This document shows, piece after piece, positions 1 to 9,050 of a stretch of 64,000 nt of DNA (position 1 is its first letter; each line of letters begins with the position of its first letter). The notes under the pieces are model-generated. The model saw nothing but the letters and a program-made list of their open reading frames with translations. It had not been told where the DNA came from and did no database searches. The stretch covers positions 496,001 through 560,000 of the forward strand of contig CAVQXT010000007.1 of assembly GCA_963717945.1 (NCBI GenBank), read 5' to 3'. Made by a program: the position numbers and the translations under genes. The DNA comes from FEN-299 sp963717945 (GTDB lineage: Bacteria > Acidobacteriota > Vicinamibacteria > Vicinamibacterales > Fen-181).

Positions 1-1441
1 CGATCTGCCGCCAGCCGAACGAGGCGTCCCACAGGTCGTTCGGGTAGTCCACGTTGCCCCCGAACGCGTAGTCGGTCGTGCCGCTCGCCTCGTCGTCGGT
101 CCGCAAGAGGAAGGCGCTGGCATTCAGGTTCTTGTCGCCCCGGAACGTCGAGGTGGCCAGGCGCATGTCGACGCCGACCAGCGTGTTGCCGCCGGTGCCC
201 TCGGGATTGCCGCGCGTCACGATGGCCCCGACCCAGGACTGCTCGAAGAGGTTCCGGCTGACGCGCGCCGCGAGCAGGTTCTGCCCCTCCAGCCGGCTGC
301 CGTCCTCGAAGGCGTTGTCGAGGGCGCGCGTCTGGACGTCGAGCACGCCCACGTTGAAGCCCCCCTGCCGGCCGACGATCTTCGCGCCGGCCAGGATCGG
401 GACCTCGCGCTCGTTCATCAGGCCGATCCGCCGGCTGAAGAAGGGGAGCACGCTCTCCTCGTTGGTCGCGGCCACCTCGAACACGCCCGCGCCCTCGAGG
501 AAGAACGCGCGCTTCTCGGGGAAGAACAGCGGGAACCGCGTGAGGTTGATCTGGCGGTCGTCGGCCTCGGTCTCGGCGAAATCGGTGTTGATGGTGACCG
601 ACGCGTTCATGTTCGGCGTCAGGTTCTTGAAGATGTCGAGGCCGGCCTGCAGCTTGTTGTCTCCCGTCTCCCGACCGCCCGAGAGGTACGGCCGGATGTC
701 GAGGCCGAGCCCCTGGCTGATTCCCTCGATCCCCTCGAGCCGCCCCGCCTGCGAGAGGTTCGAGATCCGGGCGTCGCGCTGGGGCGACGCCCACCGGTCC
801 GTTTCGTTGTGCCGCTTGATCAGCCGCTGGATGTTGAACCCCCACACCGTCTGGCCCGGCTTGAAGCGGAGCGTCTTGAAGGGAATCGCGATCTCGGCCG
901 TCCACCCCTCCGGCGTGATCCGCGCGGCGGCGTCCCAGATGCCGTCCCACTGGAGCGACAGTTCCTCGGCGTTGTTGGCCACCTGGCCGTCGGCCCTCGC
1001 GCCCGAGGGGTTCACCTGGAAGAAGAACCCGTTCCGGTGGTCGAGGAAGGGGTCGAGGATGATGAGGACGTTGTCGTCGCTCTCGAGCTCGGCGTCGCGC
1101 GTGAGCTGGGTGGAGACGATGGCCGACGGCGTGCGGTCGAGGCAGCGGATGCCCACGTAGAGCGTCGACGCGGTGTAGAGGACGCGAACCTCGGTGGACT
1201 CGGTGGCCGGCGAGTTCTCGTTCGGCACGCTCTGGACGAGGGGGCCGATGGGCTGAGCCGCCGCCCACGCCGGATCGTCGAGGACGCCGTCCAGCTTGAT
1301 GGGCGTGGAGATGCGAACGGCGCGGGCCGAGGGACGGTCGGCTGCGGCCGCCTGGGGCGGGGCCGCGGTCGAGAAGCCCGCGAAACCGGTGGCGAACGCC
1401 GCGAGGATGAGAACAGTTCGAACAGGGTGCCGATATGACAT
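1..1441 (-). CDS. DUF5916 outer-membrane protein with N-terminal CBM9-like domain (partial, 3' end beyond window)
   Basis: The gene reads leftwards off the window edge, so only the first 480 or so residues are seen. It opens MSYRHPVRTVLILAAF, a signal peptide. A CBM9-like carbohydrate-binding domain follows at about residues 35-210, with IKLDGVLDDPAW near its start. The later stretch, with NINTDFAETEADD and RFPLFFPEKRAFFLEG, is typical of DUF5916 proteins, predicted outer-membrane beta-barrels of unknown substrate. The ATG at 1441 is chosen because no in-frame signal peptide lies upstream. A TAGAAT box ends 9 bases before it, so the mRNA may be leaderless. The gene diverges from the aminotransferase gene. 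The family assignment is firm; the function is unknown. Confidence 0.85.
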   Translation of the reverse strand, partial: MSYRHPVRTVLILAAFATGFAGFSTAAPPQAAAADRPSARAVRISTPIKLDGVLDDPAWAAAQPIGPLVQSVPNENSPATESTEVRVLYTASTLYVGIRCLDRTPSAIVSTQLTRDAELESDDNVLIILDPFLDHRNGFFFQVNPSGARADGQVANNAEELSLQWDGIWDAAARITPEGWTAEIAIPFKTLRFKPGQTVWGFNIQRLIKRHNETDRWASPQRDARISNLSQAGRLEGIEGISQGLGLDIRPYLSGGRETGDNKLQAGLDIFKNLTPNMNASVTINTDFAETEADDRQINLTRFPLFFPEKRAFFLEGAGVFEVAATNEESVLPFFSRRIGLMNEREVPILAGAKIVGRQGGFNVGVLDVQTRALDNAFEDGSRLEGQNLLAARVSRNLFEQSWVGAIVTRGNPEGTGGNTLVGVDMRLATSTFRGDKNLNASAFLLRTDDEASGTTDYAFGGNVDYPNDLWDASFGWRQI

Positions 1442-1450
1442 GAGTCTGGA

Positions 1451-1456
1451 ATTCTA
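1451..1456 (-). promoter_or_regulatory. putative -10 box (TAGAAT) of the DUF5916 gene
   Basis: Reading the minus strand, TAGAAT lies 9 bases before the ATG at 1441. A transcript from it would start at or next to the start codon. No convincing -35 box is visible. Confidence 0.35.
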
Positions 1457-1490
1457 TACGGTCTTTCGTCCCGACGCGCCCCCATTCGCG

Positions 1491-1496
1491 TATGAT
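1491..1496 (+). promoter_or_regulatory. putative -10 box (TATGAT) of the class V aminotransferase gene
   Basis: TATGAT lies 9 bases before the ATG at 1506, and no Shine-Dalgarno sequence is visible. This is again a leaderless-type arrangement, divergent from the DUF5916 promoter. Confidence 0.35.
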
Positions 1497-1505
1497 TCCC
1501 GCCGT

Positions 1506-2780
1506 ATGGACACCTCGCGACGCGCGTTCATCCTCACCGCCGCCGCCGGGGCCGTCGTCCCCGTGCTGGGGCCGGCCGTGCTCGACGCGCTCGAGCGCCG
1601 CCTCGAGCCGTTCGACCGCCTGTCGCCCTCCGCCGCCGCGGCCGACGACCGGTTCTGGGCCGAGATCCGGAAGGTGTTTCCCGTCCCCGCCGACTACATC
1701 AACCTGGAGAACGGGTACTCGAGCCCGCAGCCGGCGCCGACCTACGAGGCGTTCCAGCGCCACCAGGCCGCGATCAACGGCGGCCTGTCGTTCTACATGC
1801 GGCGCCGGAAGGCCGGCGACCTCGAGGCGGTCAAGAACCAGCTCGCCGAACTGGCCGGCTGCCCGGTCGAGGAGCTGGTCATCACGCGCAACACGACCGA
1901 GTCGCTCGGCACCGTGATCCACGGCATCGACCTCGCGCCCGGCGACGAAGCCGTGATGTGCAACCAGGATTACGGGTCGATGCTCGAGCAGTTCCGGCAG
2001 CAGTCGCGCCGGCGCGCGCTGAAGTGCGTCGAGATCGACCTCCCGCTCCACCCCGCGAGCGACGACGAGATCGTCGAGACTTACGCGCGCGCCATCACCT
2101 CCCGCACCCGCCTGCTCCTGGTCTCCCACATGGTGAACATCACCGGGCAGATCCTCCCGGTGCGGAAGATCGCCGACATGGCGCACGCGCGGGGCGTCGA
2201 GGTCATCGTCGACGCGGCCCACTCGTTCGCGCACGTCGTTTTCACGATCCCGGAGCTCGGCGGCGACTACCTCGGCGCCAGCCTCCACAAGTGGCTGTCG
2301 ACGCCGCTCGGCGCCGGCCTGCTGCACGTCCGCAAGGAGAAGATCCGCGGCGTCTGGCCCCTGTTCGGCGACACCGGCATGCCGCCCGACGACATCCGGA
2401 AGTTCGAGCACATCGGCACGCATCCGTCCTGGACGGTGCTGGCCATCGCCGACGCGATCCGCTTCCACCGCATGGTCGGGGGAGAGCGAAAGGAGGCGCG
2501 CCTCCGCTTCCTCCAGCAGTACTGGACCGACCGCGTGCGCGGAATCCCGAAGGTGTATCTCAACACGCCCGGCGGGACGCGGGCGTGCGGCATCGCCAAC
2601 GTCGGCATCGCCGGCCTGTCTCCCGCCGCCCTGGCCGACGCGCTGCTTGATCGCTTCCGGATCTACACCGTGGCGATCGACACCGGTCCCGTGAAGGGGG
2701 CGCGCGTCACCCCGCACCTCTACACGACGACGGCCGAGCTGGACGCGCTGGTGAAGGCGATCGGGGCGCTGGCGGCGTAG
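1506..2780 (+). CDS. Tat-exported PLP-dependent aminotransferase class V (isopenicillin-N-epimerase-like)
   Basis: This 424-residue fold-type I PLP enzyme belongs to the class V aminotransferase / cysteine desulfurase superfamily. VIVDAAHSFAH carries the aspartate that contacts the PLP ring nitrogen, and GASLHKWLSTPLG carries the Schiff-base lysine. The N-terminus MDTSRRAFILTAAAGA is a twin-arginine signal, so the protein is exported folded with its cofactor. That supports the start at 1506 over upstream in-frame codons. A tatA gene lies 3.3 kb downstream. Secreted members are common in Acidobacteriota but their substrates are unknown; epimerase, lyase and aminotransferase activities are all possible. 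Confidence 0.85.
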   Translation: MDTSRRAFILTAAAGAVVPVLGPAVLDALERRLEPFDRLSPSAAAADDRFWAEIRKVFPVPADYINLENGYSSPQPAPTYEAFQRHQAAINGGLSFYMRRRKAGDLEAVKNQLAELAGCPVEELVITRNTTESLGTVIHGIDLAPGDEAVMCNQDYGSMLEQFRQQSRRRALKCVEIDLPLHPASDDEIVETYARAITSRTRLLLVSHMVNITGQILPVRKIADMAHARGVEVIVDAAHSFAHVVFTIPELGGDYLGASLHKWLSTPLGAGLLHVRKEKIRGVWPLFGDTGMPPDDIRKFEHIGTHPSWTVLAIADAIRFHRMVGGERKEARLRFLQQYWTDRVRGIPKVYLNTPGGTRACGIANVGIAGLSPAALADALLDRFRIYTVAIDTGPVKGARVTPHLYTTTAELDALVKAIGALAA

Positions 2781-2813
2781 GCGCGGCCGGCGCCGCGCGT
2801 GCGGGCCCCCCCT

Positions 2814-2869
2814 CTCATCCGATATGCCTCATCCGATATGTCTCATCCCGTATTTCTCATTCAATATTG
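2814..2869 (+). repeat. four tandem 14-bp imperfect repeats upstream of the phosphatase gene
   Basis: Units at 2814-2827 (CTCATCCGATATGC), 2828-2841 (CTCATCCGATATGT), 2842-2855 (CTCATCCCGTATTT) and 2856-2869 (CTCATTCAATATTG) follow without gaps. They become more degenerate towards the promoter, and the last unit overlaps the -35 box. The stretch is much more AT-rich than its surroundings. An array of transcription-factor sites is the simplest reading. Confidence 0.6.
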
Positions 2870-2895
2870 CGAATGCGTCTCAGTCTCTGTATACT
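2867..2895 (+). promoter_or_regulatory. putative sigma70-type promoter of the CHASE-PAS-PP2C phosphatase gene
   Basis: TTGCGA at 2867-2872, a 17-bp spacer and TATACT at 2890-2895 match the housekeeping consensus well. The transcript would have a leader of about 140 bases before the ATG at 3043. The 14-bp repeat array abuts and overlaps the -35 box. Confidence 0.45.
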
Positions 2896-3042
2896 CATCC
2901 ACGGCACTCATCGACTCGACCATTGAACGGCTCGCCGCTCGTCCCGGGGCCCGCGGCTGCTGAGCCGGACGCCCGTGCCGGGCCGGCAGACCCGCGCGCG
3001 CCTCCCCGGGCAACTCGCTCCTCAGCGAAAGCTCCATTGCCG

Positions 3043-5967
3043 ATGGTTCTCCGTCGCCCCCTGCCGTGGCTGGTCGCCGTCGTGTTCGTGCTCGCCGGCG
3101 CGCTCGTCGGACTGGGCACCGCGCGGCTGGCCGCCAAGGTCGAGCGCGAGCAGGCTTTCCGGGCGTGCGCCGAGTACTTCGCGGCGCGCAAGGCGGCCTT
3201 CACGCGGGAAGTCGAGGGGACGACCGAAGAGCTCTCCCACCTGGCGTCGCTGTTCCTCGTCTCGCGCCAGGTGAGCCGCGACCAGTTCCGGATCTTCAGC
3301 GGCGAGATGCTCTCCCGTCATCCCGCCATCGCGGCCCTCGAGTGGGCCCCGCGGATCACCGCCTCCGGCCGCGCGGCTCACGAGGCACGCGCGCGGGCCG
3401 AAGGCCTCCGGAACTACCGCATCACCGTCCTGGCCCCCGACGGCGGGGTGGTCGTCGCGCCGATCAGGTCCGAGTACTACCCGGTCTTCTACGTCGAGCC
3501 GTTCGAGCCGAACCAGGGGGCGCTCGGCCTCGACCTCTCCTCGGAGCGCGCGCGCCGCGATGCCCTGGTGCGCGCCGCAGCGACCCGGGCGCCGGCGCTG
3601 ACCGGCCCGCTCACTCTCGTGCAGGACCACACGTCGGTCAAGGGGGGGCTGGCCGTCCTCCCGGTGTTCAACGCGAGCCGCGACGGACGCGTGCCGGCCG
3701 AGACCCAGCCCGACGGGTTCGTGGTGCTGGTGCTTCGCGCCGGCGAGTACTTCGACCGGATCCTGGACGTGCCGGGCGACGAGACGCCGGCGGCGATGCG
3801 CTTCGAGCTTGCCGAGATCAGCGCGGACGGCCGGACGACGCTGCTCGACGGCACGCGGGACGACACCCGCACGCCGCTGTACGACGACTGGCGTTTCGTC
3901 GAACCGTTCCAGGTCGGCGGCCGGCACTGGGTGCTGACCGGGCGGCCCACGCAAGCCTACGTGTCGGCGTTCCTCTCGAGCGGTCCGACCCTGCTCGGCG
4001 TCGGCGTGGTGCTCCTCTGGGCGCTGGTGGGAGGGCTGGCGGTCCTGCTGGTGGCCCGGTCCCGCGACGTCGCGTTCCGCCGCCAGACGCGGGTCTTCGA
4101 AACCGCCCTGCGCAACCTCGCCGAGGGCGTCATCGTGGCCGACGCGCAAGGCCGTTTCGTGCTGTTCAACGACCGGGCGCAGGCGGTCCTGGGGATGACG
4201 TCCCGGGAGGCGCCGGTGTCCGAGTGGTCGTCAACCTACGGGTGCTTCGACGCGGACGGCGTCACGCCGATCCCCTCGGAGCGGCTCCCGCTGGCGCGCG
4301 CGCTCGTCGGGGAGGTGTCGACGGCGGAGTTCATCATCCGCAACCGGAACGTCTTGCAGGGGGTGTGGATCAGCGCCTCCGGCACGCCGCTGCGCGACGA
4401 GAACGGCGATCTCGACGGCGGCATCGTCGTCTTTCGGGACATCACTGCCGCCAGGCGGGCCGAACAGGAGCTGCGCGCGTCGCTCAAGCAGCTCGAGGAC
4501 CTTCGGTACGCGGTGGACCAGGCGACGCTGGTCGCGATCACGAACCGCTCCGGCGCGATCGTCGAGGTCAACGACAAGTTCTGCGAGGTGACCGGCTACT
4601 CGCGAGAGGAGCTGATCGGCCAGAACCACCGGATCCTCAAGTCCGGATTCCACCCGTCGTCGTTCTTCCACGAGCTCTGGGACACGATTTCCAATGGCCG
4701 GGTCTGGCGCCGGCCGATCTGCAACCGGACGAAGGCCGGGACCCCGTTCTGGGTGGACACGACCATCGTGCCGCTGCTCACCGACGGGAAGCCGGAGCGC
4801 TACCTGGCCCTGCGGACCGACATCACCGAGCACATGCGGCAGCAGGCCGAGCTGGTCCGGCTCTCGAACGCGGTCGAGCAGACGGCCGACGCGATCATGA
4901 TCACGGGGATCGACGGGACGATTCAGTACGTCAACCCGGCGTTCGAGACGGTGACCGGGTACTCCCGCGGCGAGGCGATCGGTCAGACGCCGCGCCTGTT
5001 CCGGTCGGGGCAGCAGGCCAAGGAGTATTACGACACGCTCTGGAAGACGGTCCTCGCCGGCGACGTGTTCCGCGGGTCGCCGATCAACCGCCGGAAGAAC
5101 GGCGACCTGTATCGCGCGGAGCAGACGATCACGCCGATCAGGGACTCCGAAGGCCGGATCGAGCACTTCGTGTCGGTGATGAAGGACGTCACCGACCGGA
5201 TCCGGGCCGAGCAGCACGAGATCGAGATGCGGTACGCCTCCGCGGTCCAGCGCCGGCTCTACCCGCTGTCCGCGCCGGTGATCGCCGGCCTCGACATCGC
5301 GGCGGCGACCTTCCCCGCGCTGGCCACCTGCGGCGACTACTACGACTACCTCACCCTGCAGGACGGGTCGCTCGGCGTCGTCATCGGCGACGTCTCGGGG
5401 CACGGCCTCGGACCGGCGCTCATCATGGTCGAAACCCGCGCCTGCCTCCGCTTCCTCGCGGAATCGTGCGGCAGTCTCGGCGACGTGCTGACGAAGACCA
5501 ACGCGATGCTCTACGAGGACCTCGAGGACGATCGGTACGTGGCGCTCATCCTCGCGAAGTTCGACCCGGCGGCGGGCCGGCTCGAGTACGCGAATGCCGG
5601 GCACACGTCGGCGTACCACCTGGACGCCAGGGGCCGCGTGAAGGCGGTGATGGAAAGCTCCGGCCCGCCGGCCGGAGTGCTGCCGGGCGTGAGCTACGGC
5701 GTCGTCGAGAATCCCCCGCTCGAGGACGGCGACATCGTCGTGTTCCTGACCGACGGGGTCACCGAGACCGAGGACCCGTCGGGCAACGCGTTCGGCGCCG
5801 AGGCGGCCATCGACGTCATCCGCGATCACCTCGACGCGACGGCGCGGGACCTCATCCAGCACGTGCAGAACGCCGCGCGCGAGTTCGCCCGCGGCGCGCC
5901 GCAGATGGACGACATCACGCTCATCGTCTGCAAGAAGCTGAGCGGGAGCGCCAGCCAGCTCAGCTGA
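3043..5967 (+). CDS. membrane sensor phosphatase: CHASE - PAS x3 - SpoIIE/PP2C
   Basis: The protein has 974 residues. A membrane helix at about 7-30 (LPWLVAVVFVLAGALVGLG) precedes an extracytoplasmic CHASE sensor domain at about 70-290. A second helix lies at about 315-340. Three PAS domains follow; the second and third contain VTGYSREELIG and VTGYSRGEAIG. The C-terminus is an RsbU/SpoIIE-type PP2C Ser/Thr phosphatase (about 740-970) with GDYYDY, GDVSGHG and LTDGVTE metal-site motifs. Such proteins usually dephosphorylate an anti-sigma-factor antagonist in partner-switching stress pathways; no RsbV or RsbW partner is nearby. An in-frame upstream extension to 2824 lacks conserved sequence and covers the repeat array, so the ATG at 3043 directly before the first helix is preferred. 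Confidence 0.88.
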   Translation: MVLRRPLPWLVAVVFVLAGALVGLGTARLAAKVEREQAFRACAEYFAARKAAFTREVEGTTEELSHLASLFLVSRQVSRDQFRIFSGEMLSRHPAIAALEWAPRITASGRAAHEARARAEGLRNYRITVLAPDGGVVVAPIRSEYYPVFYVEPFEPNQGALGLDLSSERARRDALVRAAATRAPALTGPLTLVQDHTSVKGGLAVLPVFNASRDGRVPAETQPDGFVVLVLRAGEYFDRILDVPGDETPAAMRFELAEISADGRTTLLDGTRDDTRTPLYDDWRFVEPFQVGGRHWVLTGRPTQAYVSAFLSSGPTLLGVGVVLLWALVGGLAVLLVARSRDVAFRRQTRVFETALRNLAEGVIVADAQGRFVLFNDRAQAVLGMTSREAPVSEWSSTYGCFDADGVTPIPSERLPLARALVGEVSTAEFIIRNRNVLQGVWISASGTPLRDENGDLDGGIVVFRDITAARRAEQELRASLKQLEDLRYAVDQATLVAITNRSGAIVEVNDKFCEVTGYSREELIGQNHRILKSGFHPSSFFHELWDTISNGRVWRRPICNRTKAGTPFWVDTTIVPLLTDGKPERYLALRTDITEHMRQQAELVRLSNAVEQTADAIMITGIDGTIQYVNPAFETVTGYSRGEAIGQTPRLFRSGQQAKEYYDTLWKTVLAGDVFRGSPINRRKNGDLYRAEQTITPIRDSEGRIEHFVSVMKDVTDRIRAEQHEIEMRYASAVQRRLYPLSAPVIAGLDIAAATFPALATCGDYYDYLTLQDGSLGVVIGDVSGHGLGPALIMVETRACLRFLAESCGSLGDVLTKTNAMLYEDLEDDRYVALILAKFDPAAGRLEYANAGHTSAYHLDARGRVKAVMESSGPPAGVLPGVSYGVVENPPLEDGDIVVFLTDGVTETEDPSGNAFGAEAAIDVIRDHLDATARDLIQHVQNAAREFARGAPQMDDITLIVCKKLSGSASQLS

Positions 5968-6060
5968 TCAACGATCTTCCTTCGGACGCGGCAATGCGCG
6001 ATGATGCAGTTGGTTGCTGTCGTCGCCAGACCTGGTGACGAGAGCCACCCTGGAGGACAC

Positions 6061-6237
6061 ATGTTCGAAGGCCTGCTTCAACCCATGCACCTGCTGCTCA
6101 TTCTGGGCATTGCCGTTCTCTTCTTCGGCCCGAAACGGCTGCCGGAACTCGGTCGGGGACTCGGCGCCTCGATCCGCGGTTTCAAGGAAGCGCTCAACGG
6201 GCAGGACGACGACAAGGACCTGACCAAGCCGAAGTGA
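6061..6237 (+). CDS. tatA: Sec-independent translocase subunit TatA/TatE
   Basis: This 58-residue protein has one N-terminal membrane helix (MHLLLILGIAVLFFG), then the diagnostic FGPKRLPELGRGLG hinge and an amphipathic helix ending in a charged tail. TatA oligomers form the pore that exports folded proteins with twin-arginine signals. GGAGGA lies 5 bases before the ATG. tatB and tatC are not in the window. The Tat-type signal on the aminotransferase upstream fits. Confidence 0.93.
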   Translation: MFEGLLQPMHLLLILGIAVLFFGPKRLPELGRGLGASIRGFKEALNGQDDDKDLTKPK

Positions 6238-6248
6238 ACGGGCCGGCA

Positions 6249-6311
6249 GCTTACGCCTTGCGGCTCACGCCTCACGGCCTGCGCCTCACGCTGAGGCCTC
6301 GGGGCTTACGG
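6249..6311. repeat. degenerate heptamer array between tatA and the CPBP gene
   Basis: About nine 7-bp units (GCTTACG, CCTTGCG, GCTCACG, CCTCACG, GCCTGCG, CCTCACG and variants) fill the gap between two converging genes and run into the end of the CPBP gene, whose stop codon (6286-6288) lies inside the array. Related arrays occur at several other gene borders in this window. Confidence 0.5.
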
Positions 6312-7167
6312 CCGGGGCTTGCGCCGCCCGATAGCGCCCGACCAGCGCAAAGGCGAGGATCGAGGCGAGCCACAGCATCATCAGGAGAGTCCACGTCGAG
6401 TTGAGCACGGTGAAGTGGTCGGCCAGCCAGGCCACCTCCGCGGTCGGGATGCCGGGCATCTTGCCGAGCGACAGCGTCGAGACCGCGTCGAACACGTAGT
6501 GCAGCACCAGCGGCGCGAAGAACGTGTATCGCCGCGCCAGCCACGCGAACACCAGGCTCAGGATGAACGTGTCCACGATACGGGAAGGACCGTGCCCGGG
6601 CACGTGGTAGGCCGCGAAGATCAGCGAGGGCACGAGGTAGTAGGCCCACACGCTCCAGCGCGCGTCGCGTCCGGTGGTCCTCCGGACGGCGAGCAGGAAC
6701 AGCAGCGGGATCCCCCGGAACACCAGCTCCTCCCACGCCGGGTTGTGCCAGTGCGCGAAAATCAGCCGGTCCGCTATCCCGGCGCGGGCCATGGAGGACA
6801 AGGTCTGGAGTTCGCGCCAGCCCGCCAGGTAGTTGATCGCCGCGGCCACGACATTGGCGACGATGAGCGCGGCGAGCCCCGAGAGCGCGACCTGCGACAG
6901 CGTGCGTCGCCGGACCATCCAGCCGATCCCGGCCAGGTAGGAGGCCAGCATCGCGCCCATGCTGAGCCAGACGGGCATCCTGACCACCCACCGCCAGTCC
7001 TGACCTGGCCAGAAGAGCAGCGCCACGCCGGCCGACTGTCCCCAGAAGCCCGAAAACCAGTACTGCCCGGCCGTCGCCACCAGCGGGACGAGGAGCGCGG
7101 CGGCCAGCACTCCCTGCACCACCCCGAGCTTCAGCGCGGACTGGAATGACGCTGACCATCGTTCCAT
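6286..7167 (-). CDS. CPBP-family intramembrane glutamic endopeptidase
   Basis: This 293-residue polytopic membrane protein has the two CPBP (Abi/CAAX) motifs: AWEELVFRGI, the EExxxR motif, and FAAYHVPGHG with its conserved histidine, followed by LSLVFAWLARRY. The family includes eukaryotic Rce1 and bacterial enzymes for bacteriocin immunity or anti-sigma-factor cleavage; the substrate here is unknown. The start at 7167 is chosen because GGGAGGG sits just upstream. An in-frame extension to 7206 lacks a ribosome site. The last few codons are supplied by the heptamer array. Confidence 0.85.
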   Translation of the reverse strand: MERWSASFQSALKLGVVQGVLAAALLVPLVATAGQYWFSGFWGQSAGVALLFWPGQDWRWVVRMPVWLSMGAMLASYLAGIGWMVRRRTLSQVALSGLAALIVANVVAAAINYLAGWRELQTLSSMARAGIADRLIFAHWHNPAWEELVFRGIPLLFLLAVRRTTGRDARWSVWAYYLVPSLIFAAYHVPGHGPSRIVDTFILSLVFAWLARRYTFFAPLVLHYVFDAVSTLSLGKMPGIPTAEVAWLADHFTVLNSTWTLLMMLWLASILAFALVGRYRAAQAPAVSPEASA

Positions 7168-7747
7168 CGGCCCTCCCCGGCGAACCTCATCTGACGCGCC
7201 TCTCACCTCTCTACGAAGACGGCGGGCGCCAGGTTCGTGCGAACCGCCGAGGCGCCGCCAGAGGCCCGAAGACGGTTCGTGCGGCTGAGCCGTGCCGTGT
7301 TCTCAACCACCCGCGAACGAACACTGTAGGGAAATACGGCTGCCGCGATCTGATGGAAATTCAGCACCCTGTCGGAAATCCGCCAGCTCGGCCGCTATTA
7401 GTCGCCCTCAACGCGGACTCAAGGGGCTCGTTACCGGCGGGGCTGCATGGTCGTAACACGCCGTATGTAAAGTGGTTATCAGCGTGTCAATCCATCATCA
7501 ACAGGACGTCCGTCGAGGGCACGCGGATTGCACGCTAAAAGCCCAAACTAGCTGCCGTTTGCCGGGGTCTCGTCGCCCTGGAGATTGCGCAGCTGAGACG
7601 AGGGGCGGGCCGTCAGGCGGACTCGACACGATTAAGCAATCTCTTCTCGCGTCGGCGCTCGGTAGAAATCTTATTTCGGACTGGCTTGATCCTGGTAAAC
7701 GGTCGAGGTCGTCGTAGGCGGTAATATCCATGGCCCCGGAGGACGGA
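7168..7747. other. 580-bp divergent intergenic region upstream of the OmcS-like gene
   Basis: This is the longest non-coding stretch before the cytochrome locus and is less GC-rich than its surroundings. It must hold the promoters of the CPBP gene (leftwards) and of omcS (rightwards). A perfect 14-bp palindrome lies at 7232-7245 (GGTTCGTGCGAACC), and a related half, GGTTCGTGCG, at about 7274. I could not assign a confident -35/-10 pair for omcS. The short open frames here have no signal peptide or family signature. Confidence 0.4.
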
Positions 7748-9019
7748 ATGAAAAGTTCGAGAGTCGGTTATACCTTACTCGCGGTAGCAGTTCTGCTACT
7801 ACTGGCCGGCGGAAGCCCGCAGGCGTTCCACTCGGGCGGCGTCGCCGAGTGTGGCGGCTGCCACAGCATGCATTCGGCGAAGCCAGCGGGGTCCTTCCTG
7901 CTGGTCGGCACGGACCCGAGCTCCACGTGCCTGTCGTGCCACATGGTCCCAGGCGCGAAGACCCCGTCGTCCTATCACATCGCCACGGCCAATACTGACA
8001 TGCCGACTGGCGTGCCTCCTGTCAACCGCACGCCTGGCGGCGACTTCGGCTGGTTGCAGAAGACCTACTCGATGACGATCCGGGGCACGACGAGCACCGA
8101 GCTCGGTCAGACCCACGGTCACAACATCGTGGCGGCCGACACGCCGTTCGTGGCGGACACCGACAACACGACCTCGCCCGGCGGCACGTTCCAGTCATCG
8201 AGACTTGGGTGCGAGAGCTGCCACGATCCGCACGGCGGCGTCCGTCGCCTGAGCGACGGCTCGTATGCCAACGTGATCCACTCCCCCGGAGCGAGCAACG
8301 CGCCGGTTATCGGGTCCGGATCTTACGCCACCAGCGCAATTCCGGCGGCTGGTCAGGCCGTTGGCGCGTATCGCCTGCTGCGGGGACTGGGCGACAACAC
8401 GCAGGGCGTGGTGTTCACCGGCGTGGCCATCGCCGTCGCACCGTCCACCTACAACCGGACCGAGGCCGCCACGCAGACCCGTGTCGCCTACGGCTCCAGC
8501 GGGACGACCAACACGTGGGGCAACTGGTGCGCGACCTGCCATCAAGACATGCACTCGCTCAACAGTACCAACGTTCACCCAATCGACGAGAGCCTTGGCT
8601 CCACCGTCGCCAACAACTACAACGCCTACGTCAAGTCGGGCGACCTGACCGGATCGGCGACGACCTCGTTCACCTCCCTCGTCCCGTTCGCCGAGAACAC
8701 GGGTGACTTCGCCGCGCTGGCGGCGCACGCCAAGAACGACAACAGCTACCTGCAGGGGCCTTCCGGCTCCGACAGGGTGATGTGCCTGTCCTGTCACCGC
8801 GCGCACGCGTCCGGCTGGCCGGAGGCGCTGCGGTGGAACATGGAAGGCGAGTTCATGATCTACAACGGCATGTATCCGGGCCTCGACACGACGGGCGACG
8901 CGAACGGTGCCCGCGGGCGGCAGTCGGTGGAAACGGCGGCTGCCTACTACGACCGTCCGGTGACGACGTTCGCGACCTACCAGCGCGTGCTCTGCAACAA
9001 GTGCCACGCAAAGGACTAG
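7748..9019 (+). CDS. omcS: OmcS-like hexaheme c-type cytochrome (extracellular nanowire subunit)
   Basis: The precursor has 423 residues. The signal peptide MKSSRVGYTLLAVAVLLLLA ends at SPQA, and the mature protein starts FHSGGVAEC. Six CxxCH heme sites are present: CGGCH (35-39), CLSCH (61-65), CESCH, CATCH, CLSCH and C-terminal CNKCH. From memory of Geobacter sulfurreducens OmcS, the same motifs occur in the same order: FHSGGVAEC, PSSYHI, TPGGDFGW, CHDPHG, APSTYNRTEA, TQTRVAYG, SGDLTG, CLSCHRAHASG and LCNKCHAKD. OmcS also has six hemes and about 430 residues, and it polymerises into micrometre-long conductive filaments. GGAGG lies 5 bases before the ATG. A strong terminator follows, then the companion genes. 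Homology is near certain; filament formation is inferred. Confidence 0.93.
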   Translation: MKSSRVGYTLLAVAVLLLLAGGSPQAFHSGGVAECGGCHSMHSAKPAGSFLLVGTDPSSTCLSCHMVPGAKTPSSYHIATANTDMPTGVPPVNRTPGGDFGWLQKTYSMTIRGTTSTELGQTHGHNIVAADTPFVADTDNTTSPGGTFQSSRLGCESCHDPHGGVRRLSDGSYANVIHSPGASNAPVIGSGSYATSAIPAAGQAVGAYRLLRGLGDNTQGVVFTGVAIAVAPSTYNRTEAATQTRVAYGSSGTTNTWGNWCATCHQDMHSLNSTNVHPIDESLGSTVANNYNAYVKSGDLTGSATTSFTSLVPFAENTGDFAALAAHAKNDNSYLQGPSGSDRVMCLSCHRAHASGWPEALRWNMEGEFMIYNGMYPGLDTTGDANGARGRQSVETAAAYYDRPVTTFATYQRVLCNKCHAKD

Positions 9020-9050
9020 GTTCCCACGTGGCGATCTAGGCAAGTCTGAG

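Noticed and set aside
2824..3042. N-terminal extension of the phosphatase from an ATG at 2824
   Set aside because: It would translate the 14-bp repeat array and promoter into a low-complexity, non-conserved leader before the first membrane helix.
7500..7620. Possible c-di-GMP (GEMM) riboswitch upstream of the OmcS-like gene
   Set aside because: GEMM riboswitches precede Geobacter cytochrome genes, and a few short words here look similar (CACGC, GCTAAAAGCC), but the conserved GCAAACC and GACGCAAAGCC blocks are not present in the right order. Not reported as a feature.
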